A stretch of DNA of 64,000 nucleotides from Ruminococcus sp. (lineage in GTDB: Bacteria > Bacillota > Clostridia > Oscillospirales > Ruminococcaceae), in the NCBI RefSeq assembly GCF_019423705.1, contig NZ_JAHZAX010000010.1, positions 69,200 through 133,199 on the forward strand. The letters run 5' to 3'. A program made the position numbers and the translations under genes. The notes beneath the pieces were generated by a model, which was not told the DNA's origin, did not search any database, and saw only the letters and a list, made by a program, of their open reading frames with translations. The number at the start of each line of letters is the position of its first letter. Positions within the stretch are counted from its first letter, which is position 1. Shown in pieces: positions 8,744 to 18,417 of this stretch.

Positions 8744-9271
8744 ATGAAAGCAAAAACAGAAAATATAAAGAAGATGATCGCATTGACAATGGCTTTGCTC
8801 AGCGTGGGGCTTTATGGCTGCGGGAGTGTGGCTGACAGCGCTGGGGAGGATAAGATCACCACAACGACCACGGCGGCGGTAAGTCTTGATAATGCGGCGG
8901 ACAAGGCCGTTGAAAGAGACACAACGGTTTCGGCAAACCTTTTGGGCGATGGCGTTCACACCGAGCTTGACGCTTGGGATATCGAGGACGAGGAGCTCAA
9001 ACAGAAGATATTTGACTGGTATGATGATTTCAAGGCAGGCAAGTATGAGGCTGTTTCGCAGGCTGAATTGGACGAGGGCAGCGAACCAAAAGGTCCAACG
9101 CCGCTGAAAATTTATTTCTGCGATGAGGATAATCAAGCTGTAAAGGTGACAGAGTCGCTGAATAGTGCGGCGGATTTTATCATTGATGGCAAGTATTACA
9201 AGTTTAACGACAGTTTGGACAATATCATTAAGGACGTTTATGCCAACAGGAAGGGCAGTACGGAAGAGTAA
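8744..9271 (+). CDS. Putative lipoprotein of unknown function
   Basis: 175 residues. The N-terminus is a lipoprotein signal: charged start, hydrophobic stretch and lipobox LYGC with Cys26. A Thr-rich linker (TTTTTAA near residue 37-47) follows, then an acidic globular domain. I recognise no family. RBS AGGAGGAGATAAT. Likely tethered to the outer face of the membrane. Confidence 0.7.
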   Translation: MKAKTENIKKMIALTMALLSVGLYGCGSVADSAGEDKITTTTTAAVSLDNAADKAVERDTTVSANLLGDGVHTELDAWDIEDEELKQKIFDWYDDFKAGKYEAVSQAELDEGSEPKGPTPLKIYFCDEDNQAVKVTESLNSAADFIIDGKYYKFNDSLDNIIKDVYANRKGSTEE

Positions 9272-9272
9272 A

Positions 9273-9334
9273 ATTTGCAATTTACGAATTGCAAATAACA
9301 AGACCGCAGAAAAATTTCTGCGGTCTTGTTTTGT
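9273..9334 (+). terminator. Two tandem hairpins ending the lipoprotein gene
   Basis: First a perfect 10-bp inverted repeat ATTTGCAATT/AATTGCAAAT (9273-9296, loop TACG). Then AAGACCGCAGAAA pairs with TTCTGCGGTCTT, followed by GTTTTGTG. The second hairpin is the likely terminator; it could also stop the opposing symporter transcript weakly. Confidence 0.75.
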
Positions 9335-9383
9335 GTCTTGCGACTATAAAGGGGATAATTACTTGCGTTTAGTTATTTAGTCA

Positions 9384-10919
9384 TTAAAGCTCGCTGTTAT
9401 CGTAGCACTCGAACACCTTTGCGGCGTGAGCTTTGTCGGCGTCGCTCTGCCTTGTGATAAGGCTTACGATCGGCACGAGGACAAGTCCGAAGAGCATTGT
9501 GAATGCGCCTGCGTTGATCGGGGAAGCAAGGTTAATGCCCCAAAGAGTGCCCGTGTGGCCGGCAAGGGTGTAATATGCCATATGTACGACTGTTATGCCG
9601 ACTCCTGCGATGAAGCTTGCCATACAAGCGGCTTTGGTAACGCCTTTCCAGAACAGGCCGTACATAAACGGCGCAAGGAAAGCGCCTGCCAATGCGCCCC
9701 AAGAGATAGACATAAGGGTGGAGATAACAGTTTGTGGATTTTCAAGGGTGATGACTGCCAGAATTACAGAGATGATAAGGAAAACTGCGATGAAGATACG
9801 CGTTGTGATAAGCTGCTTTTTCTCGTCCATTTTCTCTTTCATAATTGGCTTGATAAGGTCGATAGTCAGCGTTGAGCTTGATGTGAGCACAAGTGAGGAA
9901 AGTGTTGACATTGAAGCGGAAAGCACCAGAACGATAACAAGTCCGAACAGCAGGGACGGGAGCTTTTCCATCATTGTCGGTACAATGCCGTCGAAGCCGC
10001 CTTCTGGGAGGCCGTCAACGTTCTTGACGAAAAGTCTGCCGAAGCCGCCAAGGAAGTAACAGCCGCCTGCAACTATCACGGCAAAGAATGTTGAAACGAT
10101 AGTGCCTGTTTTGATAGCCTTATCGTCCTTTATCGCATAGAATTTCTGAACCATCTGAGGAAGTCCCCAAGTGCCAAGAGAGGTTAGGATAACGACGCCT
10201 GCAAGGTTTATCGGGTCAGGACCAAATAGGGAAGCGTATGCGCCCTTTTCACCGTTAGCGTCGGGAATATCGCCCAGCAAGTCAAAAGAACTGCCGAGAC
10301 CGCCGTTTTGACCGAGAACAGCCATTACCACGGCGGCGATACCCACCAGCATAACGATACCTTGGATAAAGTCATTGAGGGCAGTTGCTTTATATCCGCC
10401 CATAATAACGTAGATCGCCGTGAAAACAGCCATACCGATTATGCAGTATTTATAAGGTATGCCGAAGCCCTTTTCAAAGAGCCTTGAAAGGCCGTTATAG
10501 ACCGAAGCGGTATAAGGGATAAGGAAAACGAACACGATAAGTGCGGAAACGATCTTCAGCGGTTTGCTGTTGTAACGCTTCTCGAAATATTCGGGCATAG
10601 TTTTTGCCTCGAGGTGCTTCGACATAATTCTTGTGCGCCTGCCGAGGACTTTCCACGCCAGCCAAGAGCCGATAACAGCGTTGCCGATACCCACCCAAGT
10701 GGAAGCCACGCCGTAGTTCCAGCCGAATTTTCCTGCATAGCCCACGAAGATAACGGCTGAGAAATAGGACGTGCCATAGGCAAATGCTGTAAACCAAGCA
10801 CCAAGGCCTCTTCCTCCCAAAACAAAGTCGGTCACGCTGGCGGACTTTCGGCGATAATAAACGCCAATGCCGATCATCAAAGCCAGGTAGACCACCAAAA
10901 CGATCCATCTTGCGATCAA
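9384..10919 (-). CDS. Sodium:solute symporter (SSS family)
   Basis: 511-residue, about 13-helix membrane transporter coupling Na+ to uptake of a small solute. Family features: early DFVLGGRGLGAWFTAFAYG and GGYKATALNDFIQGIVMLVG, closest in style to PanF/PutP members; the substrate is not deducible. The frame opens with GTG at 10928, but the AAAGGAG overlaps that GTG, whereas a TTG at 10919 has 8-base spacing and gives MIARWIVLVVYLALM, so I prefer it. Promoter at 11013-11041. Confidence 0.92.
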   Translation of the reverse strand: MIARWIVLVVYLALMIGIGVYYRRKSASVTDFVLGGRGLGAWFTAFAYGTSYFSAVIFVGYAGKFGWNYGVASTWVGIGNAVIGSWLAWKVLGRRTRIMSKHLEAKTMPEYFEKRYNSKPLKIVSALIVFVFLIPYTASVYNGLSRLFEKGFGIPYKYCIIGMAVFTAIYVIMGGYKATALNDFIQGIVMLVGIAAVVMAVLGQNGGLGSSFDLLGDIPDANGEKGAYASLFGPDPINLAGVVILTSLGTWGLPQMVQKFYAIKDDKAIKTGTIVSTFFAVIVAGGCYFLGGFGRLFVKNVDGLPEGGFDGIVPTMMEKLPSLLFGLVIVLVLSASMSTLSSLVLTSSSTLTIDLIKPIMKEKMDEKKQLITTRIFIAVFLIISVILAVITLENPQTVISTLMSISWGALAGAFLAPFMYGLFWKGVTKAACMASFIAGVGITVVHMAYYTLAGHTGTLWGINLASPINAGAFTMLFGLVLVPIVSLITRQSDADKAHAAKVFECYDNSEL

Positions 10920-11012
10920 AACGAACACTCCTTTAAAATCTATTGTTTGATATGTTATGCCACTTTAATGCTTTTGCCTTTTTATGCTTTTATTTATTAA
11001 AGCGGTGATTTA

Positions 11013-11041
11013 ATTATATTACACGGGCAAAGTTTTGTCAA
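11013..11041 (-). promoter_or_regulatory. Promoter of the symporter gene
   Basis: On the minus strand TTGACA (11036-11041), 17 bases, TATAAT (11013-11018): consensus boxes and spacing. Confidence 0.88.
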
Positions 11042-11177
11042 GGCTAACTATCTAAAAATGGCGCATTCGGGGCATAGATTTTGCGGACGATATTTTGGTG
11101 AAAATACCGAAAGAGGTCGTTTTGTGGTATCGGAGAAAACTTTTCTGAAAAAAACAATATTTTTTTCGAAAAAGGTA

Positions 11178-11206
11178 TTGACATTTGTATTTGTTTGTGA
11201 TATAAT
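11178..11206 (+). promoter_or_regulatory. Promoter of the initiator tRNA
   Basis: TTGACA (11178-11183), 17 bases, TGA-TATAAT (11201-11206): full consensus with extended -10, fitting a strongly expressed stable RNA. Confidence 0.92.
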
Positions 11207-11253
11207 AAATAAGCACTCGAGAGAGGACACAAAAAGGGCGCAAAAAAGAATAT

Positions 11254-11330
<77 letters not shown>

Positions 11331-11337
11331 GTAAGCT

Positions 11338-11371
11338 AAGAAGTCACGTTTGGTGTGGCTTCTTTTTTTGT
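11338..11371 (+). terminator. Terminator after tRNA-fMet
   Basis: AGAAGTCAC / GTGTGGCTTCT imperfect stem followed by seven T residues. Confidence 0.8.
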
Positions 11372-11410
11372 GTCCAAATTGCTTCAGCTTTTTGAAACAG
11401 GTTCAAACAA

Positions 11411-11487
11411 GCGGGACATCGAGGACGCCGTCCCCAACAAATCCCGTAAATGCGTTGGTTTTGTAGGGGGCGAACATCGTTCGCCCG
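11411..11487 (+). repeat. Composite intergenic repeat, copy 2
   Basis: Begins GGGACATCGAGGACG, matched by GGGACGTCGAGGACG at 25549-25563, and ends with the palindromic core GGGCGAACATCGTTCGCCC (to 11487). The same pair of blocks in the same order in two places shows a longer composite unit. The 11331-11641 interval has no gene otherwise; it holds the tRNA terminator, this repeat and the promoter of the helicase gene. Confidence 0.8.
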
Positions 11488-11554
11488 TAATTTTCTATCA
11501 TTGTCCAAGTTTTTGCCTTATCGTTAAATTAACCTGAAAAATCAGATAAAATTA

Positions 11555-11583
11555 TTGCATATTTATTTAAAACGTGATATAAT
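11555..11583 (+). promoter_or_regulatory. Promoter of the large helicase gene
   Basis: TTGCAT (11555-11560), 17 bases, TGA-TATAAT (11578-11583), about 60 bases before the start codon. Confidence 0.75.
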
Positions 11584-11641
11584 TAAATCAATATCATTTT
11601 TCTGACAAAATCTGAAAAACATACAACACGGAGGGGTAAAT

Positions 11642-14600
11642 TTGGACAACATGGTTTCAGTCGGCGGACACATAAACGCTTCTATCAATTTTGCTATGCA
11701 GCAAAACTACGTCCCTGTTATCAGAAATCTTATTGTTGGTAACAGTTCAGACGTGGCAATGGAAAATATTGATCTGAAAATAAGCTTTGAGCCGGAGTTT
11801 GCAGGGGAGTTTTTTTATCATATCGAAAATATCCCTGCCAATGGTTCTGTGGAGATATCCCCTGTGAGGATAACGACCAACACGGAATTTCTCTTCTCTC
11901 TGACCGAGAAAATGGTGGGAAATATCACCATAGAGCTTTTGCAGAGCGGTGAGTGCATTTACTCTCACACCGATCAGATCGAGCTGCTTGCTTACGATCA
12001 ATGGAGCGGACTTTCGGTTATGCCTGAAATGATCGCAGCTTTTGTTACACCAAATCACCCTGCGGTGTCGGCTGTTATCCACGACGCTGCGCTGTTTTTG
12101 AAAAAGTGGAAGGACGATCCTGCCTTCACGGGTTATCAAACCAACAATCCTAATAATGTAAAGCTGCAAATGGCGGCGATATATGGGGCTTTGGCGCAAC
12201 AGAAGATAGTGTATAACAACCCGCCGGCCAATTATGAGACCGGCGGTCAGCGGATACGCCTTGCACATAATGTGCTGGAAGAGAAAATTGGCACCTGCCT
12301 TGATCTTGCGGTGCTTTATGCGGCCTGCCTTGAGGCTGTGGGACTTTATCCGCTGCTGTTTTTTGTTAAGGGTCACGCATTTTGCGGCTGCTGGCTTGAA
12401 AATGAGACCTTTGCGGATTGCTGCGTTGACGACGTTTCGGCCGTTGAAAAGCGCATTGCGGCAGAGGCTGAGGAAATGCTGCTGGTGGAATGTACCGACT
12501 TTGTTGACGGCGGAGAGGTGGATTTTGACCGTGCCCTCAAACACGCAATGGCTCACATCGGCGAGGATAGCGAGTTTGAATGTGTCATAGATATCCAGCG
12601 CAGCAGAGGAAGCGGCATAAGACCTATACCTTTGCAGCCCGAGCAGTCATATTCCGGTATAAAGCTTGCAGAGGACGCTGATAAGCCAAGAGAAATGGCA
12701 GCGCCGTCAGAGCTGGGCAGCTCGCTGCTTGGAAAAGTTGCAGAGGGTGACGGTCAGCCAGTCACAAAGCTGAGATTGTGGGAGCGAAAGCTCCTTGATT
12801 TCAGCCTGCGCAATTCGCTGCTCAATTTCCGTGTGACCAAAAGCACAATGCAAATTATTACCGCCGACCTTGGCAAGCTTGAGGACGAGCTTGCAAGCGG
12901 AAGCGATTTTCGCATTATGGAAATGCCTGCGGAATGGAACGTTTCAGTCCGTGACGCAAAGATATTCGCTATCGAGAACGAAAAAGATCTTGTGACGAAT
13001 ATCGCAGAAAATGAGTTCAAAAACAACCGCATTAGGACGTTTCTTAATGAGAGCGACCTTGACACGGCGCTTAAAAATCTCTATCGCTCCGCAAAAATGA
13101 GTATGGAGGAAAACGGCAGCAATACGCTGTTTTTGGCTCTTGGTCTGCTGCGATGGTATGAAAGTGATCTTTCCGAAAAGCCGAGATATGCGCCGTTGGT
13201 GCTCATACCGATAGACATTGTGCGAAATACACGCAACAAGGGCTACATAATCAGAAGCCGACAGGAGGAGACGCAGATAAACGTCACCCTGCTGGAATAT
13301 TTAAGACAGGATCACGGCATAACTATTTCGGGGCTTGACCCTCTGCCACTTGACGAGCACGGCATTGATCTGCCGCTGGTGTTCAATACCATAAGGCAGG
13401 CTATTATGGGCAAAAAGCGCTGGAATATCGAGGAATATGCTTTCATAGGGCTGTTCTCCTTCAGCCAGTTCGTTATGTGGAACGACTTGCGCAACCGCTC
13501 GGAGGAGATAAGCCAAAACAAGGTGGTCGCAAGCCTTATGAACGGTTCGCTGACTTATACCCCCGAGGATATCAACGTCACATCGGAGAATATCGACGGG
13601 GTGGATATCCAAAGTATGGCCGTGCCGATGAGCGCAGACTCTTCTCAGCTTGCGGCGATCGCAGCGGCAGGCAGCGGACAGAGCTTTGTCCTTCACGGTC
13701 CTCCGGGAACGGGCAAGTCTCAGACTATCACAAATATGATCGCAAACGCCCTTTATAATGATAAGACCGTGCTTTTCGTTGCCGAGAAAATGGCGGCGCT
13801 GAACGTTGTGCAAAAACGTCTTGAAAACATCGGCCTTGACCCATTCTGCCTTGAGCTTCATTCAAACAAGACCAACAAGACTTCCGTCCTTGGGGAGCTT
13901 GACAAGGCGCTGGAAGTGGGCAGGATAAAGTCTCCCGAGGAATATTCCGCCGAGGCTGAGAAGCTAAAGACGCAGAAAGCCCAGCTCAACGATACCATTG
14001 CCGCACTTCACCAAAAGCGCAGCTGTGGATTGAGCCTTTATGAGGCTGTGTCGGAATATGAGCGCAATATCGGGGATAAGGGCAAGATAGAGATACCAAA
14101 AAGACTGCTTGATGGCATTACAAAGGACAAGCTTGACAATTTCAGCCAGCTTGTACACAAGTATTCAGTCTCTATCGCCGAGACGGGCAGCTTTGCGGAT
14201 TTTCCGCTGAACGATATCGGCGTAAAGGCTTATTCTATCGAGCTGCGTGACAAATTCCGCAATGAGGCTGGGGAGCTTACGCAGAAAGCCGCAAATTGTC
14301 AGCAGAGTGCGGAAAATATCGCTCAGGCATATAATTACAGCGGAGCGTTGGATAGATCGGCGGTCAAAATGCTGGCGGAGATATCAAAGGCTTGCCAGAC
14401 TGAGGGCGAGCTTCTTGGCGGCCTGTTGGGTGCGCAGCATTATGACATAGTTTCGCAGAAGATAAGAGAGATCATCACGATCGGCAGGGAATATCAGGCA
14501 CTTTGCGGAGAGGTCTCGGGCAGATTTGAGAACAGCGTGTTTGAATATCCTGCTGCGGAGTCGAGAATGCTTTACAAGCAGGCAATGCAGAGCTGGTTCT

Positions 14601-17422
14601 TGCCGAAAGCTATGAAGCTTGGCAAGCTTGTGAAGGCTTTGAAGCTCCACGCAAAAGACCCTTCGGCGGTGACAAAGGAAAACCTTGGCGAGATCATCGA
14701 AAAGCTTTGCACTATCGGCGAAAAGCGTGACAGCCTGCGCAATATCCCTGCCGACATTTCGGCGCTCCTCACGGGGCTTTATATGAACGAGCAGACCGAC
14801 TGGAACGCTCTTGAAAAGGCTTTGGCAAAGACTGATGCTGTTATGGCGGCGATAAAGCTCAAAAATGGCGTTGACCCAGCGGCAATAGCGCAGAAGATAG
14901 CTTCGGCGGACTGCGCAGAACAGGGCAATGCACTTGCGCAGCTTCTTGACAGGGTAGCGGCTTTTGAAGCCGATTTTGCCGCCGATATGAGCAGGCTTGA
15001 AAACAGCAACAAATGGCTTGAAGCTGCGGCGGAGAAGTTGAGCCTTTGGGCGAATAATGCCGACAGGCTCAGATATGCGGCGGAGTTCAACAATGCGGAC
15101 AATGAGCTTGCGCAAAACGGCCTTGACTCAGTTTGTGAAAGCTATCGCAAGGGCAGCGTTAACAGCGGCGATATCGAGGGAGCATACGCCTGCGCATTGA
15201 ATTACGAGCTTGCCATTTTGATAATAAACGGCGATGAGCGCATACGCAATTTCAGCAGCAACAGCGCAAACGATCTTATTTTGCAATTTAAGGAAACTAT
15301 TGACAGCTATTCACGGCTGACTATTCAGGAGCTTTGCGCAAGGCTTTCGGCGAAAGTGCCTGTTGCAGGCTCGAACTGCGCTTCAACTTCGGAAATGGGC
15401 ATACTAAAGCGTGCGATAAAGAGCAACGGCAGAATGATGTCGCTTAGAGGGCTGTTCGACAAGATACCGAACCTGCTTAGAAAGCTTTGCCCGTGTATGA
15501 TGATGAGCCCGATATCTGTTGCCCAGTATATCGACCCGTCATTCCCCAAATTTGACCTTGTTATCTTCGACGAGGCTTCGCAGCTTCCAACGGCAGAGGC
15601 GGCAGGAACTATCGCAAGGGGCGAGAACGTTGTTATCGTTGGCGACCCAAAACAGCTTCCGCCGACAAACTTCTTCTCTTCCAACAGGATAGACGAGGAG
15701 AACAGCGAGAAAGAGGACTTGGAGAGCCTCCTTGATGACTGTCTTGCAATATCAATGCCGCAGGAGTATCTCAAATGGCATTATCGTTCAAGGCACGAAA
15801 GCCTTATCGCATACAGCAATATGAAGTATTACGACAACAAGCTGCTGACATTCCCGTCACATAACGATCTTGTTTCAAAGGTCTCGATAATCCACCCCGA
15901 TGGTTATTATGACAAGGGCAAGACGAAGCAGAACAAGGCGGAAGCAAGGGCTGTTGTGGACGAGATCATAAGGCGAATGAGCGATGAAAAGCTCCGTGGG
16001 GACAGCATTGGCGTTGTAACATTCAGCTCAGTTCAGCAGAATCTTATTGACGATATGCTCTGCGAAGAGTGGGCAAAGCACCCCGAGCTTGAAGAGCTTG
16101 ACCAAAAGTCGGCTGAGCCGATATTTATAAAGAACCTCGAGAACGTTCAAGGCGATGAGCGTGACGTTATACTCTTCTCCGTGGGCTATGGCCCCGATCA
16201 AAAGGGACAGGTCTCGATGAATTTCGGCCCGCTCAATCGTGACGGCGGTTGGAGACGACTGAACGTTGCGATATCGAGAGCGAGAAAGGCTATGATAGTT
16301 TACTCCGTGCTGAGACCAGAGCAGATCGACCTTTCAAGAACACGCTCAGAGGGCGTTGCAGGGCTAAAGGGCTTCCTTGAATTTGCCGAAAAGGGCAGGC
16401 TTGCAGTTGTTCAGCACAATGACACCAAGATCGGCGGAGACAGCACCATTGCGGAATGTATCGCAAAGGCTATCGGTGAAATGGGTTATGACGTCAAGTG
16501 CAATATCGGCAGCTCGGAATTTAAGGTGGATATCGGCGTTATCGACCCCGACAACAAGGACGAATATTTGCTGGGCATACTCCTTGACGGACAGGGCGGC
16601 TCAGAGGGCTCAACTGCGCAGGATAGATTTATCTTGCAGCCTAGCGTGCTGAAAGGCCTTGGCTGGAACATTATGAGAGTGTGGACTTTGGACTGGTTCG
16701 ATGACAGAGAACGTGTGCTGAGAAACATAAAGTCCGCTATCGACAATATCCCGAAACAAGCGGCGGAGCAGGCCGAGACTGTCAAGCCTGTCGAGCCTGC
16801 GGCGAAGTTTGCCCAGTTTGAAGCGTTTGAAAGAGAGGATATCTCCCAGCTGACCTCGGCAATATGCAAGCCTTACGTCAGCGCAGATATCGGCGTAATG
16901 GGTTCGTCGGAGGATTATTATTCGGCGCAGAACAGGGATAAGATAAGCAAAGCAGCGGCGGAAATAATCGCCACGGAAGCGCCAATAAGTCAGAAACAGC
17001 TTATGAAAAAGGTGTTCGGCGCTTGGTCAATAACAAGGGTTGGCGCAAAGGTGGAAGGCATTTTCCTTGAGGTGGTCAACGAGATACCGAACAATATCAC
17101 CTCCGATGAGGACAGAGTTTTCATATGGGCGAAAGAGCAAGACCCTGCGGCATATGAGTTTTACCGTGTTGAGGGCGCAGAGACCGCAAAGCGTGGAATG
17201 GACAACACTCCGTCGCAGGAGATACTTAATGCGGCCGGAGAAGTTCTCGCTCAGCAGATAAGCCTTTCAGAGGCCGATCTTATCAGAGAGACCGCAAAGA
17301 AATTCGGTTACACACGAGTTGTGGGAACCACCGAAAGCGTTATCTCTTATGCGGTGAAAAAGGGCATTTCAACAGGTCGATTTATCAAGGCTGAGAACGG
17401 CAATATCTCGGCGGCTGAATAG
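11642..17422 (+). CDS. DUF4011 / SF1 helicase / Vsr-like / DUF3320 giant protein (Hhe-like)
   Basis: 1926 residues. In order: beta-rich N-terminus; a transglutaminase-like fold with Cys219 (KIGTCLDLAVLYAACLEAVG) and His245 (KGHAFCG); the DUF4011 signature WERKLLDFSLRNSLLNF near 378-397; SF1 helicase with Walker A GPPGTGKS (686-693) and Walker B FDEAS (D1310, E1311), QLPP and the late motif VAISRARKAM; a Vsr-like nuclease fold near 1610-1710 (FKVDIGV, GLGWNIMRVWTLDWF); and a DUF3320 tail. The start is TTG behind GGAGGGG. DUF4011-helicase-Vsr proteins are known as single-gene phage defence (Hhe). In relatives I recall IECDG in the nuclease; here it reads ILLDG. Stands alone between the tRNA and a terminator. 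Confidence 0.9.
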   Translation: MDNMVSVGGHINASINFAMQQNYVPVIRNLIVGNSSDVAMENIDLKISFEPEFAGEFFYHIENIPANGSVEISPVRITTNTEFLFSLTEKMVGNITIELLQSGECIYSHTDQIELLAYDQWSGLSVMPEMIAAFVTPNHPAVSAVIHDAALFLKKWKDDPAFTGYQTNNPNNVKLQMAAIYGALAQQKIVYNNPPANYETGGQRIRLAHNVLEEKIGTCLDLAVLYAACLEAVGLYPLLFFVKGHAFCGCWLENETFADCCVDDVSAVEKRIAAEAEEMLLVECTDFVDGGEVDFDRALKHAMAHIGEDSEFECVIDIQRSRGSGIRPIPLQPEQSYSGIKLAEDADKPREMAAPSELGSSLLGKVAEGDGQPVTKLRLWERKLLDFSLRNSLLNFRVTKSTMQIITADLGKLEDELASGSDFRIMEMPAEWNVSVRDAKIFAIENEKDLVTNIAENEFKNNRIRTFLNESDLDTALKNLYRSAKMSMEENGSNTLFLALGLLRWYESDLSEKPRYAPLVLIPIDIVRNTRNKGYIIRSRQEETQINVTLLEYLRQDHGITISGLDPLPLDEHGIDLPLVFNTIRQAIMGKKRWNIEEYAFIGLFSFSQFVMWNDLRNRSEEISQNKVVASLMNGSLTYTPEDINVTSENIDGVDIQSMAVPMSADSSQLAAIAAAGSGQSFVLHGPPGTGKSQTITNMIANALYNDKTVLFVAEKMAALNVVQKRLENIGLDPFCLELHSNKTNKTSVLGELDKALEVGRIKSPEEYSAEAEKLKTQKAQLNDTIAALHQKRSCGLSLYEAVSEYERNIGDKGKIEIPKRLLDGITKDKLDNFSQLVHKYSVSIAETGSFADFPLNDIGVKAYSIELRDKFRNEAGELTQKAANCQQSAENIAQAYNYSGALDRSAVKMLAEISKACQTEGELLGGLLGAQHYDIVSQKIREIITIGREYQALCGEVSGRFENSVFEYPAAESRMLYKQAMQSWFLPKAMKLGKLVKALKLHAKDPSAVTKENLGEIIEKLCTIGEKRDSLRNIPADISALLTGLYMNEQTDWNALEKALAKTDAVMAAIKLKNGVDPAAIAQKIASADCAEQGNALAQLLDRVAAFEADFAADMSRLENSNKWLEAAAEKLSLWANNADRLRYAAEFNNADNELAQNGLDSVCESYRKGSVNSGDIEGAYACALNYELAILIINGDERIRNFSSNSANDLILQFKETIDSYSRLTIQELCARLSAKVPVAGSNCASTSEMGILKRAIKSNGRMMSLRGLFDKIPNLLRKLCPCMMMSPISVAQYIDPSFPKFDLVIFDEASQLPTAEAAGTIARGENVVIVGDPKQLPPTNFFSSNRIDEENSEKEDLESLLDDCLAISMPQEYLKWHYRSRHESLIAYSNMKYYDNKLLTFPSHNDLVSKVSIIHPDGYYDKGKTKQNKAEARAVVDEIIRRMSDEKLRGDSIGVVTFSSVQQNLIDDMLCEEWAKHPELEELDQKSAEPIFIKNLENVQGDERDVILFSVGYGPDQKGQVSMNFGPLNRDGGWRRLNVAISRARKAMIVYSVLRPEQIDLSRTRSEGVAGLKGFLEFAEKGRLAVVQHNDTKIGGDSTIAECIAKAIGEMGYDVKCNIGSSEFKVDIGVIDPDNKDEYLLGILLDGQGGSEGSTAQDRFILQPSVLKGLGWNIMRVWTLDWFDDRERVLRNIKSAIDNIPKQAAEQAETVKPVEPAAKFAQFEAFEREDISQLTSAICKPYVSADIGVMGSSEDYYSAQNRDKISKAAAEIIATEAPISQKQLMKKVFGAWSITRVGAKVEGIFLEVVNEIPNNITSDEDRVFIWAKEQDPAAYEFYRVEGAETAKRGMDNTPSQEILNAAGEVLAQQISLSEADLIRETAKKFGYTRVVGTTESVISYAVKKGISTGRFIKAENGNISAAE

Positions 17423-17432
17423 GACGCATACA

Positions 17433-17469
17433 AAAAAGGACAGTCGGGCTATGTTCGGCTGTCCTTTTT
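17433..17469 (+). terminator. Terminator of the helicase gene
   Basis: AAAAAAGGACAG ... CTGTCCTTTTT hairpin with a U-rich 3' arm. Confidence 0.85.
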
Positions 17470-17495
17470 GCACTTTTTGTATTTTGATAGTAAAG

Positions 17496-17524
17496 TTGAT
17501 TTTGCGCCTAAGTTGTGGTATACT
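17496..17524 (+). promoter_or_regulatory. Promoter of the histidine phosphatase gene
   Basis: TTGATT (17496-17501), 17 bases, TATACT (17519-17524). Confidence 0.7.
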
Positions 17525-17581
17525 GTTTAGTGATAAATGATAAAAGATAAAGGATAAAAACGATTTTCGGAGGTCGGGACA

Positions 17582-18133
17582 ATGCTATATATAATGCGGC
17601 ACGGCAGAACAGAATGGAACGCCGAACATAAATTGCAGGGGCGCACGGACATCCCTCTTTGTGAAGAGGGCAGGCAAATGGCTTTGAAAGCCCACGATGA
17701 ATATAAGGACGTGCATTTTGATGTGTGCTATTGTTCGCCGCTGAGCCGTGCAAGGGAAACGGCGGAGATACTTCTTAAAGGCCGTGATATCCCCATAATA
17801 GCGGACGATCGTCTTATCGAGATGAGTTTCGGCATTTATGAGGGCAAGCCATACAGCTTTGACGACTGCGAGCACCCTGTTGATCTGCTTTTCACCCACC
17901 CCGAAAAATACAAGACCCCATTTGAGGGCGCAGAAAGCCTTGAACAGCTTTTCGCAAGGACAGGGGAATTTCTCAGAGAGGTGGCAATGCCCCTTGTGAA
18001 CGAGGGCAAGGACGTTCTTATCGTCGGTCACGGGGCGATGAATTCCAGCATTGTGTGTCAGGTCAAGGATATCCCCATAGACAAATTCTGGAGTGCTGGT
18101 ATCGAGAATTGTAAGCTTATGAAGCTGATATAA
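17582..18133 (+). CDS. Histidine phosphatase family protein
   Basis: 183-residue phosphoglycerate mutase-like phosphatase. Phosphohistidine motif MRHGRTEWN with His7, the conserved CYCSPLSRARETAEILL, catalytic Glu in IEMSFGIYEGKPY, and the second His in IVGHGAMN. Members act on phosphosugars, alpha-ribazole phosphate or other small phosphates; the true substrate is unknown, and no cobalamin genes are near. RBS CGGAGG. Own promoter. Confidence 0.9.
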   Translation: MLYIMRHGRTEWNAEHKLQGRTDIPLCEEGRQMALKAHDEYKDVHFDVCYCSPLSRARETAEILLKGRDIPIIADDRLIEMSFGIYEGKPYSFDDCEHPVDLLFTHPEKYKTPFEGAESLEQLFARTGEFLREVAMPLVNEGKDVLIVGHGAMNSSIVCQVKDIPIDKFWSAGIENCKLMKLI

Positions 18134-18200
18134 GCATATGAAATAACAAAAAAACGGGCGACTTTTGCTGTTTTCAAGTATGAAAAAGCCATTAAAATAA

Positions 18201-18225
18201 CGGGCGAACAACGTTTCGCACCTAC
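18201..18225 (-). repeat. Dispersed palindrome, degenerate copy 3
   Basis: CGGGCGAACAACGTTTCGCA plus CCTAC matches the reverse complement of the repeat core with a few mismatches. Confidence 0.6.
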
Positions 18226-18295
18226 TGACCACATAAATGCGTTTTTGTGGGTGTAATGTGTTTATTAACAAAATGTAAAACCTGTTCTGTACCTC

Positions 18296-18326
18296 TTGAC
18301 TTGGAGTTAACTCAAGGTGTTACAAT
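18296..18326 (+). promoter_or_regulatory. MerR-type promoter and operator
   Basis: -35 TTGACT (18296-18301) and -10 TACAAT (18321-18326) are 19 bases apart, the over-long spacing typical of promoters that MerR-family activators twist into shape. The spacer carries the dyad ACTTGGAGTTAACTCAAGGT (18299-18318; 8 of 10 positions symmetric). No merR gene is in the window nearby. Confidence 0.8.
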
Positions 18327-18417
18327 ATAAGCAAGCTGAGGTTTATCCCGAAGCAATGGAACATACCAAAGAGGATAAATGCCAAATACAAAAATACAAA
18401 TATCAGGAGGAATAAAA

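Larger units (their letters stand above)
10920..11253. other. Divergent promoter region, symporter and initiator tRNA
   Basis: Holds a leader of about 85 bases for the symporter, its promoter, an AT-rich stretch with several A/T runs (11130-11175), and the tRNA promoter. I see no gene in it. Confidence 0.7.

Noticed and set aside
11331..17500. tRNA-linked attachment site flanking the helicase gene
   Set aside because: I looked for a repeat of the tRNA 3' end downstream of 17422 and saw none, and no integrase is adjacent.
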